Positions 41,403-49,853 of a DNA stretch of 64,000 nt are shown in pieces (the stretch's first letter is position 1; each line of letters starts with the position of its first letter). A model generated the notes under the pieces. The model was not told the origin of the DNA, ran no database searches, and saw only the letters and a list, made by a program, of their open reading frames with translations. Where the stretch lies: the NCBI RefSeq assembly GCF_029626025.1, contig NZ_JARUBF010000001.1, positions 3,968,001 through 4,032,000 of the forward strand, written 5' to 3'. This DNA comes from Solwaraspora sp. WMMD406 (lineage in GTDB: Bacteria; Actinomycetota; Actinomycetes; Mycobacteriales; Micromonosporaceae). The position numbers and the translations under genes are program-made.

Positions 41403-43062
41403 CCAGCAGCTGGTGATTCACCAGTATTTCCCGCTCGACGGGCCGGCTGCCGCCGCCGCTGTCGACGAGGTCGAACTGATGTGGGCGTACTGCCGGCAGG
41501 TGTTCGGCATGACCGACCCGATCGCCGGCACCGGTCTGTCCGACCACCTACCGACGGGTTGGGCGGATGTGTCCGTGCCGCCGGGGGACGAGTCGGCGCT
41601 CGCCGCGCAGCAGCACCCGGTCGGCGGGTTCCAGTCGCTGCTGCGCCGCCATCATGACGTGGTGAACCTGTCGGTGGCGCTCGCACCGGGCATGGCGTTC
41701 GCACCGGGCATGGCGTCTGACGCCGACACCGATGCCGACACCGGTGCCGGCGCTGAAGCCGGTACCGGCACCGGCGAGGGTGGCTCGACCTGGCTGACTC
41801 TGGAACGACGCTGGCGTGACGTGCTTCGACTCACCGCCGCCGAGGCCGGGTCCGGCACCGGTACGGCGTCCGATGCCACCACCTCCGCCTTTGGCCAGGA
41901 CCGGCTGTTCGTCGCCCTTCTCGGATCTCCGGAGCCGACCTCGACCGCCCGGCTCGGCCGGCTCCTGGCGCGGGCCCTGCCGGTCGTCGAGACCGCTGAC
42001 TCCTGGTGGGAGCAGGGCGTCGAGATCGATCCGGCATTCGCGGTCTGGGAGCTGACTCCTCGGCGGGACTCGCGGGCGTACCGGCATCTGGTCGTCGCGG
42101 CCGGTTCCCGCCACGACGCGGACCTGAGCGACTGGCTGTGGTCCGACGGAGGCGTGGCGATCCCGCCGCTGGCCCGCTACCTGCTGCACACCGCCAAGCT
42201 GCGCTACCAGTTGAGGGTCTGGGAGCGCGATCGATCGGCGAGTATGACGGGCACGTCCGGTACGGCTGCGGCCCGACGAGCCGTGATGTTGCGGATGCGC
42301 CGCACGGTGGAGATCGCCCGGTCGAACATGGCCGCTGTCGTTGACGGCGCACCGACCACCGGCGCCGGCCCGTTCGCTGACGACCGTGCGATGGCGGACT
42401 GGTTCACCCGGCAGCTCGGCGACGACGCCGCCTACCAGGAGCTGCAGGTCCACGTCGACGACAGTCCGGCACGGTCGCCGGCCGACGACCCGCCGCCGCG
42501 CCCGGCGGACCATGACGCCAGCCGGGGCGTCTTCGTGGTACATGGCCGCGATGGAGTGGTCCGGGATCGGATGTTCGACTTCCTGCGTTCCCTGGACCTA
42601 CGCCCGCTGGAGTGGGAGTCCCTCGTCGCGGCCTCCGGCAGCGCCGCGCCGTACCTCGCAGACGTGGTCGGACGTGCGGTACGGCTGGCCCAGGCAGCCG
42701 TGGTCCTGCTGACTCCCGACGACGAGGTGAGTCTGCATCCGAGCTTGCGGACACCGGCGGACTCCGACGCGGAGTTCCACCGGGGCATGCAGGCCCGACC
42801 CAACGTGCTGCTGGAGCTGGGGATGGCGCTGGCGACGTACCCGACGCGTACCGTGGTCATCCAGGTCGGTGAGCTGCGACCGGTGGCCGACCTCGGTGGT
42901 CTCAACTTCATCCGGCTCGACGACGGACCCGAATGCCGCCGCAAGATCGCCGTACGGCTCAAGGAAGCCGGTTGCCCGGTCGACGACCGGGGCTCGGACT
43001 GGCTGGCACCGGGGCGGTTCGCCGACCTCGCCGCCTACCGACGCCGGCCCGGATCGCGCTGA
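41380..43062 (+). CDS. CATRA-domain protein fused to CAP12/Pycsar-like TIR domain
   Basis: This is 560 residues from ATG 41380 (GAGGGA nearby upstream). Residues 1-330 match the CATRA N-terminal region: LVIHQYFPLDGP, VDEVELMWAYCRQVFGMTDP, LLRRHHDVVNLSVALAPG and WLTLERRWRDVL. Residues about 380-555 are a TIR-like nucleotide-binding domain of the type found in Pycsar/CBASS effectors: RGVFVVHGRDGVVRDR, AAVVLLTPDDEVS, the catalytic-type glutamate in NVLLELG (E479) and GLNFIRLDDG. Such TIRs cleave NAD when triggered. CATRA proteins usually sit with caspase-like proteases and here a TPR-CHAT gene is 1.7 kb away. A repetitive linker (SDADTDADTGAGAEAGTG) lies near residue 115. Confidence 0.75.
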   Translation: MTAPEIVDQQLVIHQYFPLDGPAAAAAVDEVELMWAYCRQVFGMTDPIAGTGLSDHLPTGWADVSVPPGDESALAAQQHPVGGFQSLLRRHHDVVNLSVALAPGMAFAPGMASDADTDADTGAGAEAGTGTGEGGSTWLTLERRWRDVLRLTAAEAGSGTGTASDATTSAFGQDRLFVALLGSPEPTSTARLGRLLARALPVVETADSWWEQGVEIDPAFAVWELTPRRDSRAYRHLVVAAGSRHDADLSDWLWSDGGVAIPPLARYLLHTAKLRYQLRVWERDRSASMTGTSGTAAARRAVMLRMRRTVEIARSNMAAVVDGAPTTGAGPFADDRAMADWFTRQLGDDAAYQELQVHVDDSPARSPADDPPPRPADHDASRGVFVVHGRDGVVRDRMFDFLRSLDLRPLEWESLVAASGSAAPYLADVVGRAVRLAQAAVVLLTPDDEVSLHPSLRTPADSDAEFHRGMQARPNVLLELGMALATYPTRTVVIQVGELRPVADLGGLNFIRLDDGPECRRKIAVRLKEAGCPVDDRGSDWLAPGRFADLAAYRRRPGSR

Positions 43063-43112
43063 CGACGCCGGCCCGGATCGCGCTGACGACGCCGGCCCGG
43101 ATCGCGCTGACC
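43041..43112 (+). repeat. Three tandem 24-bp units across the CATRA-TIR stop codon
   Basis: Units start at 43041, 43065 and 43089 and are identical except for the last base of unit 3. Unit 1 carries the gene's last codons and its TGA; the other two copies are noncoding. A slippage duplication is likely. The units are GC-rich and each contains a small ggcccggatc motif, so they could also form a transcript-end structure. Confidence 0.85.
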
Positions 43113-43168
43113 ACTGCGAGAACCGAGCCGACGTCAAGACCATCTGACGGCGGCCGATCTGCCACAGG

Positions 43169-44479
43169 TCACAACGCTCGTACCGCCGCCGTCACCGCGA
43201 GCAGGTCGATCTGTCCGACGTCGCCGGGCCGTAGCACGATCCGCAACTCAGGGGTGACGAACTCGCGACGGGAGTGCGCGACGAACGACCGCGCGATCGT
43301 GGTCAGCAGGTCCCCTCGGCTCATCGAGTCGATCCGGGCCAGCCCGGTGCCGATCAGCGGCATGGCCACCACACCCAGTTGACCGTGGCGGCCCACCGCC
43401 GACCAGAGTCGATCGAGGCTGCGCCGCAGGTCGTCGGGGGTCGAGCGGGCGATCAGATCGTTGCCCATCTGGCTGTACGCGATGGCGAAGATCCGCCGCC
43501 CGTCCTGGTTGAGCACGGCGACCGTGCCGATCGGGTAGCGGGTGAGTTTGCCCCGCCGCTTCGTCGCCCGGGTCTCACCGCCCGCCTTGGGCGCGTGCTG
43601 CAGCGCGGTCCGCAGCTCCCGGTCGAGCAACCCCCGGTCGCCGCCGTACCGGCGGTGGAGCAGCTGGCCCTGCACACTGCCGCTGTTGATCACGACATCC
43701 TGGCTGGTGGCGGTGTCGAAGGTGTCGGTGAAGCCGACCACCAGGTGGGCGTCGTCCTGCGCGAACAGGTCACCGGTGAGCACGGTGAGCCGTACCCGTG
43801 GCGAGCCGACGTCGTGCCGCAGGATGCTGCGGGGCTGCTGGTCGGCCACCTCGCGCAGCGCGCCGACGATCGCGGCCAACTCGGCGTCGTCGGGATGTCG
43901 GGCCGTGAGCGTCCGACCCTCGTCGAGCGCCTTGTCGATCATCCCGATATCCCGGTACGCCAGCAGCAGGGCCCGGTTGGCGGCCGCCCGCATCGCGTGC
44001 AGCCGCCGGGCGGTCTGCTCGGCGTACGGATGCCCGGCGACGTCGAGCAGGGGCCGGCCACGCCACAGCCGTCGCGCGGTCTCCAGCATCTCGATCGTCT
44101 GCGGTGCGTCGGCGAGCTGTGCCCGGCTGACCAGGTCTTGGAACCGCCAGATGTCGACCTGGTCGGGGTCGAGCAGAAGCTGGTACGCCGAGGTGCGGCC
44201 ACGATCGGTACGCAGCACCTCGGAATTGTCGCCGGGCCGGTCCGGATCGAGGATCCGACGCAGATCCATGATCCGCTTCTGGACGCTAATCCGGTCCTCC
44301 CGACGGACCAGGCTGTCGCGGGAGAGCCAGACGTCGCGGAACAACTCGTCCACAGTGACGAGTTCTCCCTCGGCGAGGACCAGCCGGGTCAGCACGGCGG
44401 CTGCGGTCGGGGTCATCCGGCTCACCACGCCGTCACGCTCCACCGTGGCGCGACCGAAAAGCTGCACCCGCAGCGCCAC
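43169..44479 (-). CDS. SARP-BTAD regulator fused to a macro-like (DUF6430-type) domain
   Basis: GTG 44479 is chosen because GGGAGG (44494-44489) precedes it; TTG 44500 would add seven residues. The protein has 436 residues. The first 100 are an OmpR-like SARP domain (ALRVQLFGRATVERDGVV). Residues about 100-225 are BTAD (DIWRFQDLVSRAQLADAP; RALLLAYRDIGMIDKALDEG). Residues about 235-436 resemble the macro-like domain of Thoeris-type and DUF6430 proteins: VLTGDLFAQDDAHLVVGFTD, TSQDVVINSGSVQGQLLHR and GVVAMPLIGTGLARI. Macro domains bind ADP-ribose or related nucleotides. A NAD-derived signal from the adjacent TIR protein could therefore be its ligand, and its probable site lies in the divergent promoter. 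Confidence 0.75.
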   Translation of the reverse strand: MALRVQLFGRATVERDGVVSRMTPTAAAVLTRLVLAEGELVTVDELFRDVWLSRDSLVRREDRISVQKRIMDLRRILDPDRPGDNSEVLRTDRGRTSAYQLLLDPDQVDIWRFQDLVSRAQLADAPQTIEMLETARRLWRGRPLLDVAGHPYAEQTARRLHAMRAAANRALLLAYRDIGMIDKALDEGRTLTARHPDDAELAAIVGALREVADQQPRSILRHDVGSPRVRLTVLTGDLFAQDDAHLVVGFTDTFDTATSQDVVINSGSVQGQLLHRRYGGDRGLLDRELRTALQHAPKAGGETRATKRRGKLTRYPIGTVAVLNQDGRRIFAIAYSQMGNDLIARSTPDDLRRSLDRLWSAVGRHGQLGVVAMPLIGTGLARIDSMSRGDLLTTIARSFVAHSRREFVTPELRIVLRPGDVGQIDLLAVTAAVRAL

Positions 44480-44564
44480 CAGCCGACCCCTCCCGGACAA
44501 CGCACCCTCCGCGTTGTCCGAGCCTACCGACGGCTACCGAGCGCCAGCAATCCGGCAGCAACGC

Positions 44565-44600
44565 GGAAGCGGTCCGGAAGCGGACAGTCACTGGAAGCGG
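44565..44600. promoter_or_regulatory. Direct repeats with SARP-type 11-bp spacing
   Basis: GGAAGCGG occurs at 44565-44572, 44576-44583 and 44593-44600. The first two are 11 bp apart, one helical turn, which is the arrangement of SARP binding sites; the third is 17 bp further. The site lies between the SARP-macro gene (about 86 bp away) and the TPR-CHAT gene (about 158 bp away) and could control both. Confidence 0.55.
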
Positions 44601-44757
44601 ACAAGTCACGCGGGCCGGGCTCCCTCCCCGAGGGTTCGCGGCGGACGGGTCCGCCGTTCGTACGGCACGACGCTCCGGCCGGCGTGCTCCGGCCAACGTG
44701 CTGCGGGTCCGTCAGATCCGACGGACCGAGTGATCAGACGGCCGCGAAAGACCCAGA

Positions 44758-47700
44758 ATGACCACCGACCGCACGGCCGCCCCTGACCGGCACACCGCCA
44801 CCGGTCACCGCCTCGACACCACCGGAAAGGCCCGCGACATGCTCGACGCCCACCACATCGCGCAACGCTGGGACCAGTGGTGCGAGCTGCCCGACGAGGA
44901 CCCCGAAGCCGACGGGATCCTCGCCGAACTCGTCGGACACGCCGACGCCTGGGCCACGATGCCACCGGGTGACGACCGCGACATCGTCGCCTACTGCGTC
45001 GGGCTCGCACTGGTCGAGACCGGCGGCGACGACAACCTGCGGGCCGCCGTCGCCCCGCTCGCCTCGGTGGTCTGGCTACCCGAAGCCGACCCCGAGTCCC
45101 TGGTGCCCGCCGCGATGCGGCTGGTGTACGCGATCGTCGTCACCGGGGAACCGACCGGCGGCCCGGACCTGCGGGCCACCGTGCACCGCGCCGCCGACCT
45201 GGTCACGCCCGCCGACCGCTGGCAGGTCTGGCTGACCGCCACCACGATGTGCCAGCAGCAGCACAGCGTCGACGCCCGCCGCGAGCTGCGCGACGCCGCG
45301 CTGGAGTTCAGCACCACCGGGCTCGCCGAATCACCACCGGACGAGGACGTCCAGATCGAACTGCAGTTCCGCCGGCTGACGACGGCGCTGTCCGCCGCCG
45401 ATCACGCCGAACGCGTCCTGGCCCGGCCGGCGATCCTCACCGAGGCGTACCAGCTGTGGCGGACCACGGCACCCGGCCCGGCCCGCGACCAACTCGCTGC
45501 CGTTCTCGCGATGGCCGCGCACGTCGTCGCCGACTCCGGATGGCGTCCCATCCCACCGCCGGTGCTGCGCGACCTGCACGACGCCGGCGAGCGGGCACCC
45601 GGGCTGCCGCCCTCGGTACGGCTGTACCTGACCGGCACCCGTGGCCTGCTCGAAGCCATGGGCACCATCCCGGCCGGTCCGTCGCCGTACGCCGCACCGC
45701 AGGACCTGCGGCGCGCCCTGACCGAAACCGACGCGACCGCGTCCCACGAGGCGGCGGCCGAGGCAGCCGGGGCCGAGACAGCCGGGTCCGACACGGCGAG
45801 GGTCGACGCGGCCGGAACCGAGGGAGCCGAAACCGACGCGGCCGACGCGGCCGGTGCCCTCGACGCCAGCACCGCGAGCATGGCCGCCCTCGGCGAGCAG
45901 GCGATCCCGGCACTGCTGATGGCCAAGGCGCATCAGACCGGCGACCTCGGCGCGGTCGAGTCCGCCCTGGGAACGCTGGCCACCGGCGGTGCCGACCCCG
46001 GGGTCCGCCGACTCGCCGAACTGCTCCGCTCGGTCGATCCGGACGTCGCGGACGCCCGGCACGTCCACGCGCTGATCGACGCGATCGACACGCTCGCCAC
46101 CAGCACCGACGACCCCCGGACCCGGGAGCTGTTCGGCATGGCGCTGCCGGCGGTGACCGCCCTGCGTACCGGGGACGTGCCGGCACCGGCCAGCGGCGGC
46201 AGCGGACCGCTGCCGCCGCCGCTGCGGCTGATGACCCAGCTCATGCCGGCGGTCGCCGCGCAGCGTGACAGCGAAACCGACGAACGGACCCTGCGTCGGC
46301 TGATCGCCGACACCGGTCAGGTCGCGGCCGCGCCGGCCGCCGGCACGCAGATCCACGGGTACGCCGCCGAGCTGCTCGCCGAGCTGTGGCGCGCACTGGC
46401 CGACGCGACCCACCGACGCGACGACCTGGACCAGGCGGTACAGGCCGCGCGGACAGCCGCCGAAGCGGCTGGCGGACCGGCGAACATCCACTGGCGGGCG
46501 GCGACCCGCCGACTCGCCGCGCTGCTGCGGACCCGCGACGGCGGCCGGGGCGCGGATCGGCGGCAGGCACGAGAATTGCACCTGGCCAGCCTGCGCGGCG
46601 ACGCCTGGCAAGTGATGCTGCAGTCCGGCAGCGCGCACGCCGTACGGGCAGCTGGCTCGGCGGCCGCCGCCGCGACCCGGACCGCCGCGCTGTGCGTCCG
46701 GGACCGCGCCTTCGATGACGCCGTACGGGCGTTGGACGCCGGCCGGGGCCTGGTGGTGTACGCCGCGACCGCCGGCCGGTCGGTGCCGGATCAGCTACGC
46801 GCCGCCGGCCGAGCCGACCTGGCCGACGAGTGGCAGGCCGCCGGGGGCCCGGCCGCCGGACTCGCCGCCGGTGGCCCGGCTACCGAAACCGCAACGGCCG
46901 TCGGCGGCGATGTACCGGCCGGCGACGGCAACGGCTCCGGCGACGACGGACTGTCGTTGGACGACCTGCGACACCGGGTGCTGGACGTACTCTCCGCCCC
47001 GGCCGACACCCGGCAGCGGCTGCTGGACCCGCCGAGACCGGCGGAGATCCAGGCCACCCTCGACCACGCCGACCTGGACGCGATCGCCTACCTGCTGCCC
47101 GGTGCGCCGACCACCGGCGGCGTGATCCTGCTGGTCGGCGTCGGCCGGCAGACCGAGGTGGTGCGGTGCCCCGGCCTGATCGAGCATCCGCTGATCGCCG
47201 CCTACCGGCAGGCGGCGCACCACCGGCAGCGACCCGACCGCGCGGCGGACGCGATCAGACAATGGCGGACCGCGCTCGGCGCACTCTGCGACTGGGCCGG
47301 GCCGGCCGGCATGCGGCCACTCGTCCAGCACCTCGCCGGCTGGGACCTGGGCCGGCCGGCGCGGGTCGCGCTCGCCCCGATGGGACCCCTGGGCGTGGTG
47401 CCCTGGCACGCCGCCCGCGACCCGGCCACCGGCCGGTACGCCGTACAGGATCTGCAGGTCTCCTACCTGCCGTCGGCGCGGCTGCTGGCCAGCGTCACCC
47501 ATCCGGACGGTGCCGATCCGGCCACCTCTGCCACCTCTGCCGACCCGGCCACCGGGCCCACCGGTGAGGTGCTGATCGTCGGCGACCCGGACGGTTCACT
47601 GTCGGCGGCCGCAGACGAAGCCGCCCTGATCCGCGCCACCTTCTACCCGTACGGCCGGCACCTGGCCGCCGACGCCACCACCGAACGACTACGGCGGTGG

Positions 47701-48201
47701 CTGACCGCCGACACCGGCCGATCCGTGCTGCATCTGAGCTGCCACGGCTTCGCCCACACCGACCAGCCGTGGCGGTCGCGGGTCGTCCTCGCCGACGGAC
47801 AGGAGCTGACGGCCGGTGACCTGCTGGACATCGGTCGCCGGCAACGGCAGCTGGTCGACCTGGTGCTGTTGGCGGCCTGCGAGACCGGGGTGCCCGGCGA
47901 CGACCACGACGAGGTGTTCAGCCTCGCCACCGCGTTCCTCGCCGCCGGTGCGCGATCGGTGATCGCCACGATGTGGCGGGTACCTGACCGGCCGACCGCG
48001 ATGCTGACCTTCATGGTGCACCACTTCCTGCGTGAGGAAGGCCTGACTCCGGCCGCCGCGTTACGCGCCGCCCAGCTCTGGATGCTCGACCCGCACCGGC
48101 TGCCACCGGCCACGATGCCCGCCCCGCTGCGGGACCGGGTGGGCAGCGCCACCCTGGACGACCCGGCGAGCTGGGCGAGCTTCACCCACGCCGGCCGCTA
48201 G
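44758..48201 (+). CDS. Large TPR-CHAT caspase-like protease
   Basis: This is 1147 residues from ATG 44758 (ATG 44839 is an in-frame alternative, beginning MLDAHHIAQRWDQW). Most of the protein is TPR-like helices, interrupted by a degenerate Ala/Glu/Thr-rich stretch (about residues 330-370) and a glycine-rich linker (about 700-740). Residues about 850-1147 are the CHAT protease domain: LAPMGPLGVVPWHAA, catalytic histidine in LHLSCHGF (H996), cysteine in LLAACETG (C1041), and SVIATMWRVPD. It is the likely caspase-like effector of the CATRA module. It is divergent from the SARP-macro regulator and is followed closely by an unrelated haem oxygenase gene. Confidence 0.85.
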   Translation: MTTDRTAAPDRHTATGHRLDTTGKARDMLDAHHIAQRWDQWCELPDEDPEADGILAELVGHADAWATMPPGDDRDIVAYCVGLALVETGGDDNLRAAVAPLASVVWLPEADPESLVPAAMRLVYAIVVTGEPTGGPDLRATVHRAADLVTPADRWQVWLTATTMCQQQHSVDARRELRDAALEFSTTGLAESPPDEDVQIELQFRRLTTALSAADHAERVLARPAILTEAYQLWRTTAPGPARDQLAAVLAMAAHVVADSGWRPIPPPVLRDLHDAGERAPGLPPSVRLYLTGTRGLLEAMGTIPAGPSPYAAPQDLRRALTETDATASHEAAAEAAGAETAGSDTARVDAAGTEGAETDAADAAGALDASTASMAALGEQAIPALLMAKAHQTGDLGAVESALGTLATGGADPGVRRLAELLRSVDPDVADARHVHALIDAIDTLATSTDDPRTRELFGMALPAVTALRTGDVPAPASGGSGPLPPPLRLMTQLMPAVAAQRDSETDERTLRRLIADTGQVAAAPAAGTQIHGYAAELLAELWRALADATHRRDDLDQAVQAARTAAEAAGGPANIHWRAATRRLAALLRTRDGGRGADRRQARELHLASLRGDAWQVMLQSGSAHAVRAAGSAAAAATRTAALCVRDRAFDDAVRALDAGRGLVVYAATAGRSVPDQLRAAGRADLADEWQAAGGPAAGLAAGGPATETATAVGGDVPAGDGNGSGDDGLSLDDLRHRVLDVLSAPADTRQRLLDPPRPAEIQATLDHADLDAIAYLLPGAPTTGGVILLVGVGRQTEVVRCPGLIEHPLIAAYRQAAHHRQRPDRAADAIRQWRTALGALCDWAGPAGMRPLVQHLAGWDLGRPARVALAPMGPLGVVPWHAARDPATGRYAVQDLQVSYLPSARLLASVTHPDGADPATSATSADPATGPTGEVLIVGDPDGSLSAAADEAALIRATFYPYGRHLAADATTERLRRWLTADTGRSVLHLSCHGFAHTDQPWRSRVVLADGQELTAGDLLDIGRRQRQLVDLVLLAACETGVPGDDHDEVFSLATAFLAAGARSVIATMWRVPDRPTAMLTFMVHHFLREEGLTPAAALRAAQLWMLDPHRLPPATMPAPLRDRVGSATLDDPASWASFTHAGR

Positions 48202-48211
48202 GCTGACGCAC

Positions 48212-48538
48212 ATGGCAGTCGTGAAGATCAACGCGATCGAGGTGCCGGACGGTGCCGGCGAGGAACTCGAACGGCGGTTCGCCGCCCGGCTCGGCGCCGT
48301 GGAGAACGCGCCCGGTTTCCTCGGATTCGAACTGCTGCGGCCGGTGTGCGGGGACAACCGCTACTTCGTCTACACCCGGTGGGACAGCGAAGAGGCCTAC
48401 CAGGCGTGGGCCAACGGTCCGGCCCGGCAGGCGCACGCCGGCACCGGAGGCGGCGACGGCGAACGGCCGCGTCCACCGGTCGCCACCGGGGCCAGTCTGC
48501 TGGAGTTCGAGGTGGTGCAGTCCGTCCACCGCGGCTGA
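48212..48538 (+). CDS. mhuD: Haem-degrading monooxygenase MhuD
   Basis: This is 108 residues, an ABM ferredoxin-like fold. The start MAVVKINAIEVP and the words LGFELLRPV, AWANGPA and VATGASLLEFEVV are as in Mycobacterium MhuD. The residues known to matter there are all at their positions: N7, W66 and H75. It opens the haem ring to release iron (mycobilin-type products in MhuD). It is an apparently independent gene ten bases after the CHAT protease stop and is the clearest iron-utilisation enzyme in the window. Confidence 0.9.
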   Translation: MAVVKINAIEVPDGAGEELERRFAARLGAVENAPGFLGFELLRPVCGDNRYFVYTRWDSEEAYQAWANGPARQAHAGTGGGDGERPRPPVATGASLLEFEVVQSVHRG

Positions 48539-48574
48539 CCATACGCGCGCCCGCGACGGGGTATAGGCCAGCCC

Positions 48575-49702
48575 ATGACGTACCTGTGGGTGACGCTCGG
48601 CGTCGCGCTGATCGCGGCCGTGGTGATCGACATCTGGCTGACGATCCTGCATCCGGATGCCGAAGGAGCCATCGCCGGCGCGGTCCGCCGTCTGGTCTGG
48701 CGGGCCTCGTCGATCATCGCCGGCCGGCGTCGCGAACCACACCGTACGCCGTTGGTGTGGGCCGGTCCGGTGCTGGTCACCGGCACCTTCCTGGCCTGGA
48801 TCGCGCCGCTGGTGCTCGGTGTCGCACTCGTCGTCTGGCCCTACATCGACGGCTATCATCGGATCGCCGGCTACGGCCCGGCCGGCTTCGACGACGCGCT
48901 GTACTTCGCCGCCGGCACCCTGACCGTCCTCGGCTTCGGTGACCTCACCCCGGACACCCCGGCGCAGAAGCTGTTCACCGTCTGCGTCGGCGCGCTGGGC
49001 TTCGCCCTGTTCGCGGCCCTCGCCACCTACTTGATCGAGCTGATCACCGGCCTGTCCGTCCGCAACGGCTTCGCGCTCGCCGTACACGATCAGGTCCGGG
49101 GCACCGACGGCGTCGGCCTGCTGGCGCGCAGCCTGACCGACGAAGGCCTCGACGCGGCCCGGCAGCGCTGCGCCGCATGGGCGGAAAGCCTGCGGGCGAT
49201 CGACGACACCGTACGCCGGTATCCGCTGGTCGCCCTGACCTACCGGCCGCGTCGACCCGACTACGACATCGAACCGGCCCTGGAACAGGTCACCGAGGCG
49301 ACCGTCGCGGCGCTGCTCGCCGCCCGCTGTGACGCGTGGCGCGGCCTCGGCCCGCGCGCCGAGGAGTTGGCGTACGCCCTGCTGCGTACCCAGGACACGA
49401 TCGCCCGCCGCTACCTGGGCGGTACGGTGCCCGACGGCGTGGCCGTTCGCCCCACGGACCTGTCTGCGGACACGTCTGCGGACCTGTCTTCGGACGCCGA
49501 GCAGGCGTTGCGGCGCCTGCACCGCCGACTCGCCGACGAGCTGGACAGCCAACCGGGCGACGAGCCGGGCGGCGGATTCGACCAGCCGGTGCCGACCGAC
49601 GGGCTGGCCATGGAGGTGCTGTCCCGGTCGTTGACCTTCCTTGACGGGTTGCGCGGCTGGTCCGCGCCAGCGGTCCGGTTACGTCACCCCGACCGGTCCT
49701 GA
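48575..49702 (+). CDS. Two-helix potassium channel family protein
   Basis: This is 375 residues. Three N-terminal hydrophobic segments are followed by a pore helix and selectivity filter TVLGFGDLTPD (about residues 116-126), a variant of TVGYGD, and an inner helix (LFTVCVGALGFALFAALATY). The cytosolic C-terminal 220 residues are helical, not a recognisable RCK/TrkA domain. It is inferred to be a bacterial K+ or cation channel; the LGFGD filter is a common bacterial variant and may be less selective. There is no obvious operon partner. Confidence 0.8.
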   Translation: MTYLWVTLGVALIAAVVIDIWLTILHPDAEGAIAGAVRRLVWRASSIIAGRRREPHRTPLVWAGPVLVTGTFLAWIAPLVLGVALVVWPYIDGYHRIAGYGPAGFDDALYFAAGTLTVLGFGDLTPDTPAQKLFTVCVGALGFALFAALATYLIELITGLSVRNGFALAVHDQVRGTDGVGLLARSLTDEGLDAARQRCAAWAESLRAIDDTVRRYPLVALTYRPRRPDYDIEPALEQVTEATVAALLAARCDAWRGLGPRAEELAYALLRTQDTIARRYLGGTVPDGVAVRPTDLSADTSADLSSDAEQALRRLHRRLADELDSQPGDEPGGGFDQPVPTDGLAMEVLSRSLTFLDGLRGWSAPAVRLRHPDRS

Positions 49703-49853
49703 CGCCCCGGAAGCTGACCGGCCCTGACGCCTCGCCGCCGACCGCCGACCGCCGGGCGTCGCCGCCCCGCCGGACATCGACACCTTGTCGGTCGCCGGTG
49801 TCGATGTGGTTAGCTGACCGCTGCCGTGCTGTCGCTGGAAGGAGCGGTCGGAC

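Noticed and set aside
43274-44786. Two long plus-strand frames across the SARP-macro gene
   Set aside because: Opposite-strand shadows; the minus-strand frame has clear SARP, BTAD and macro features.
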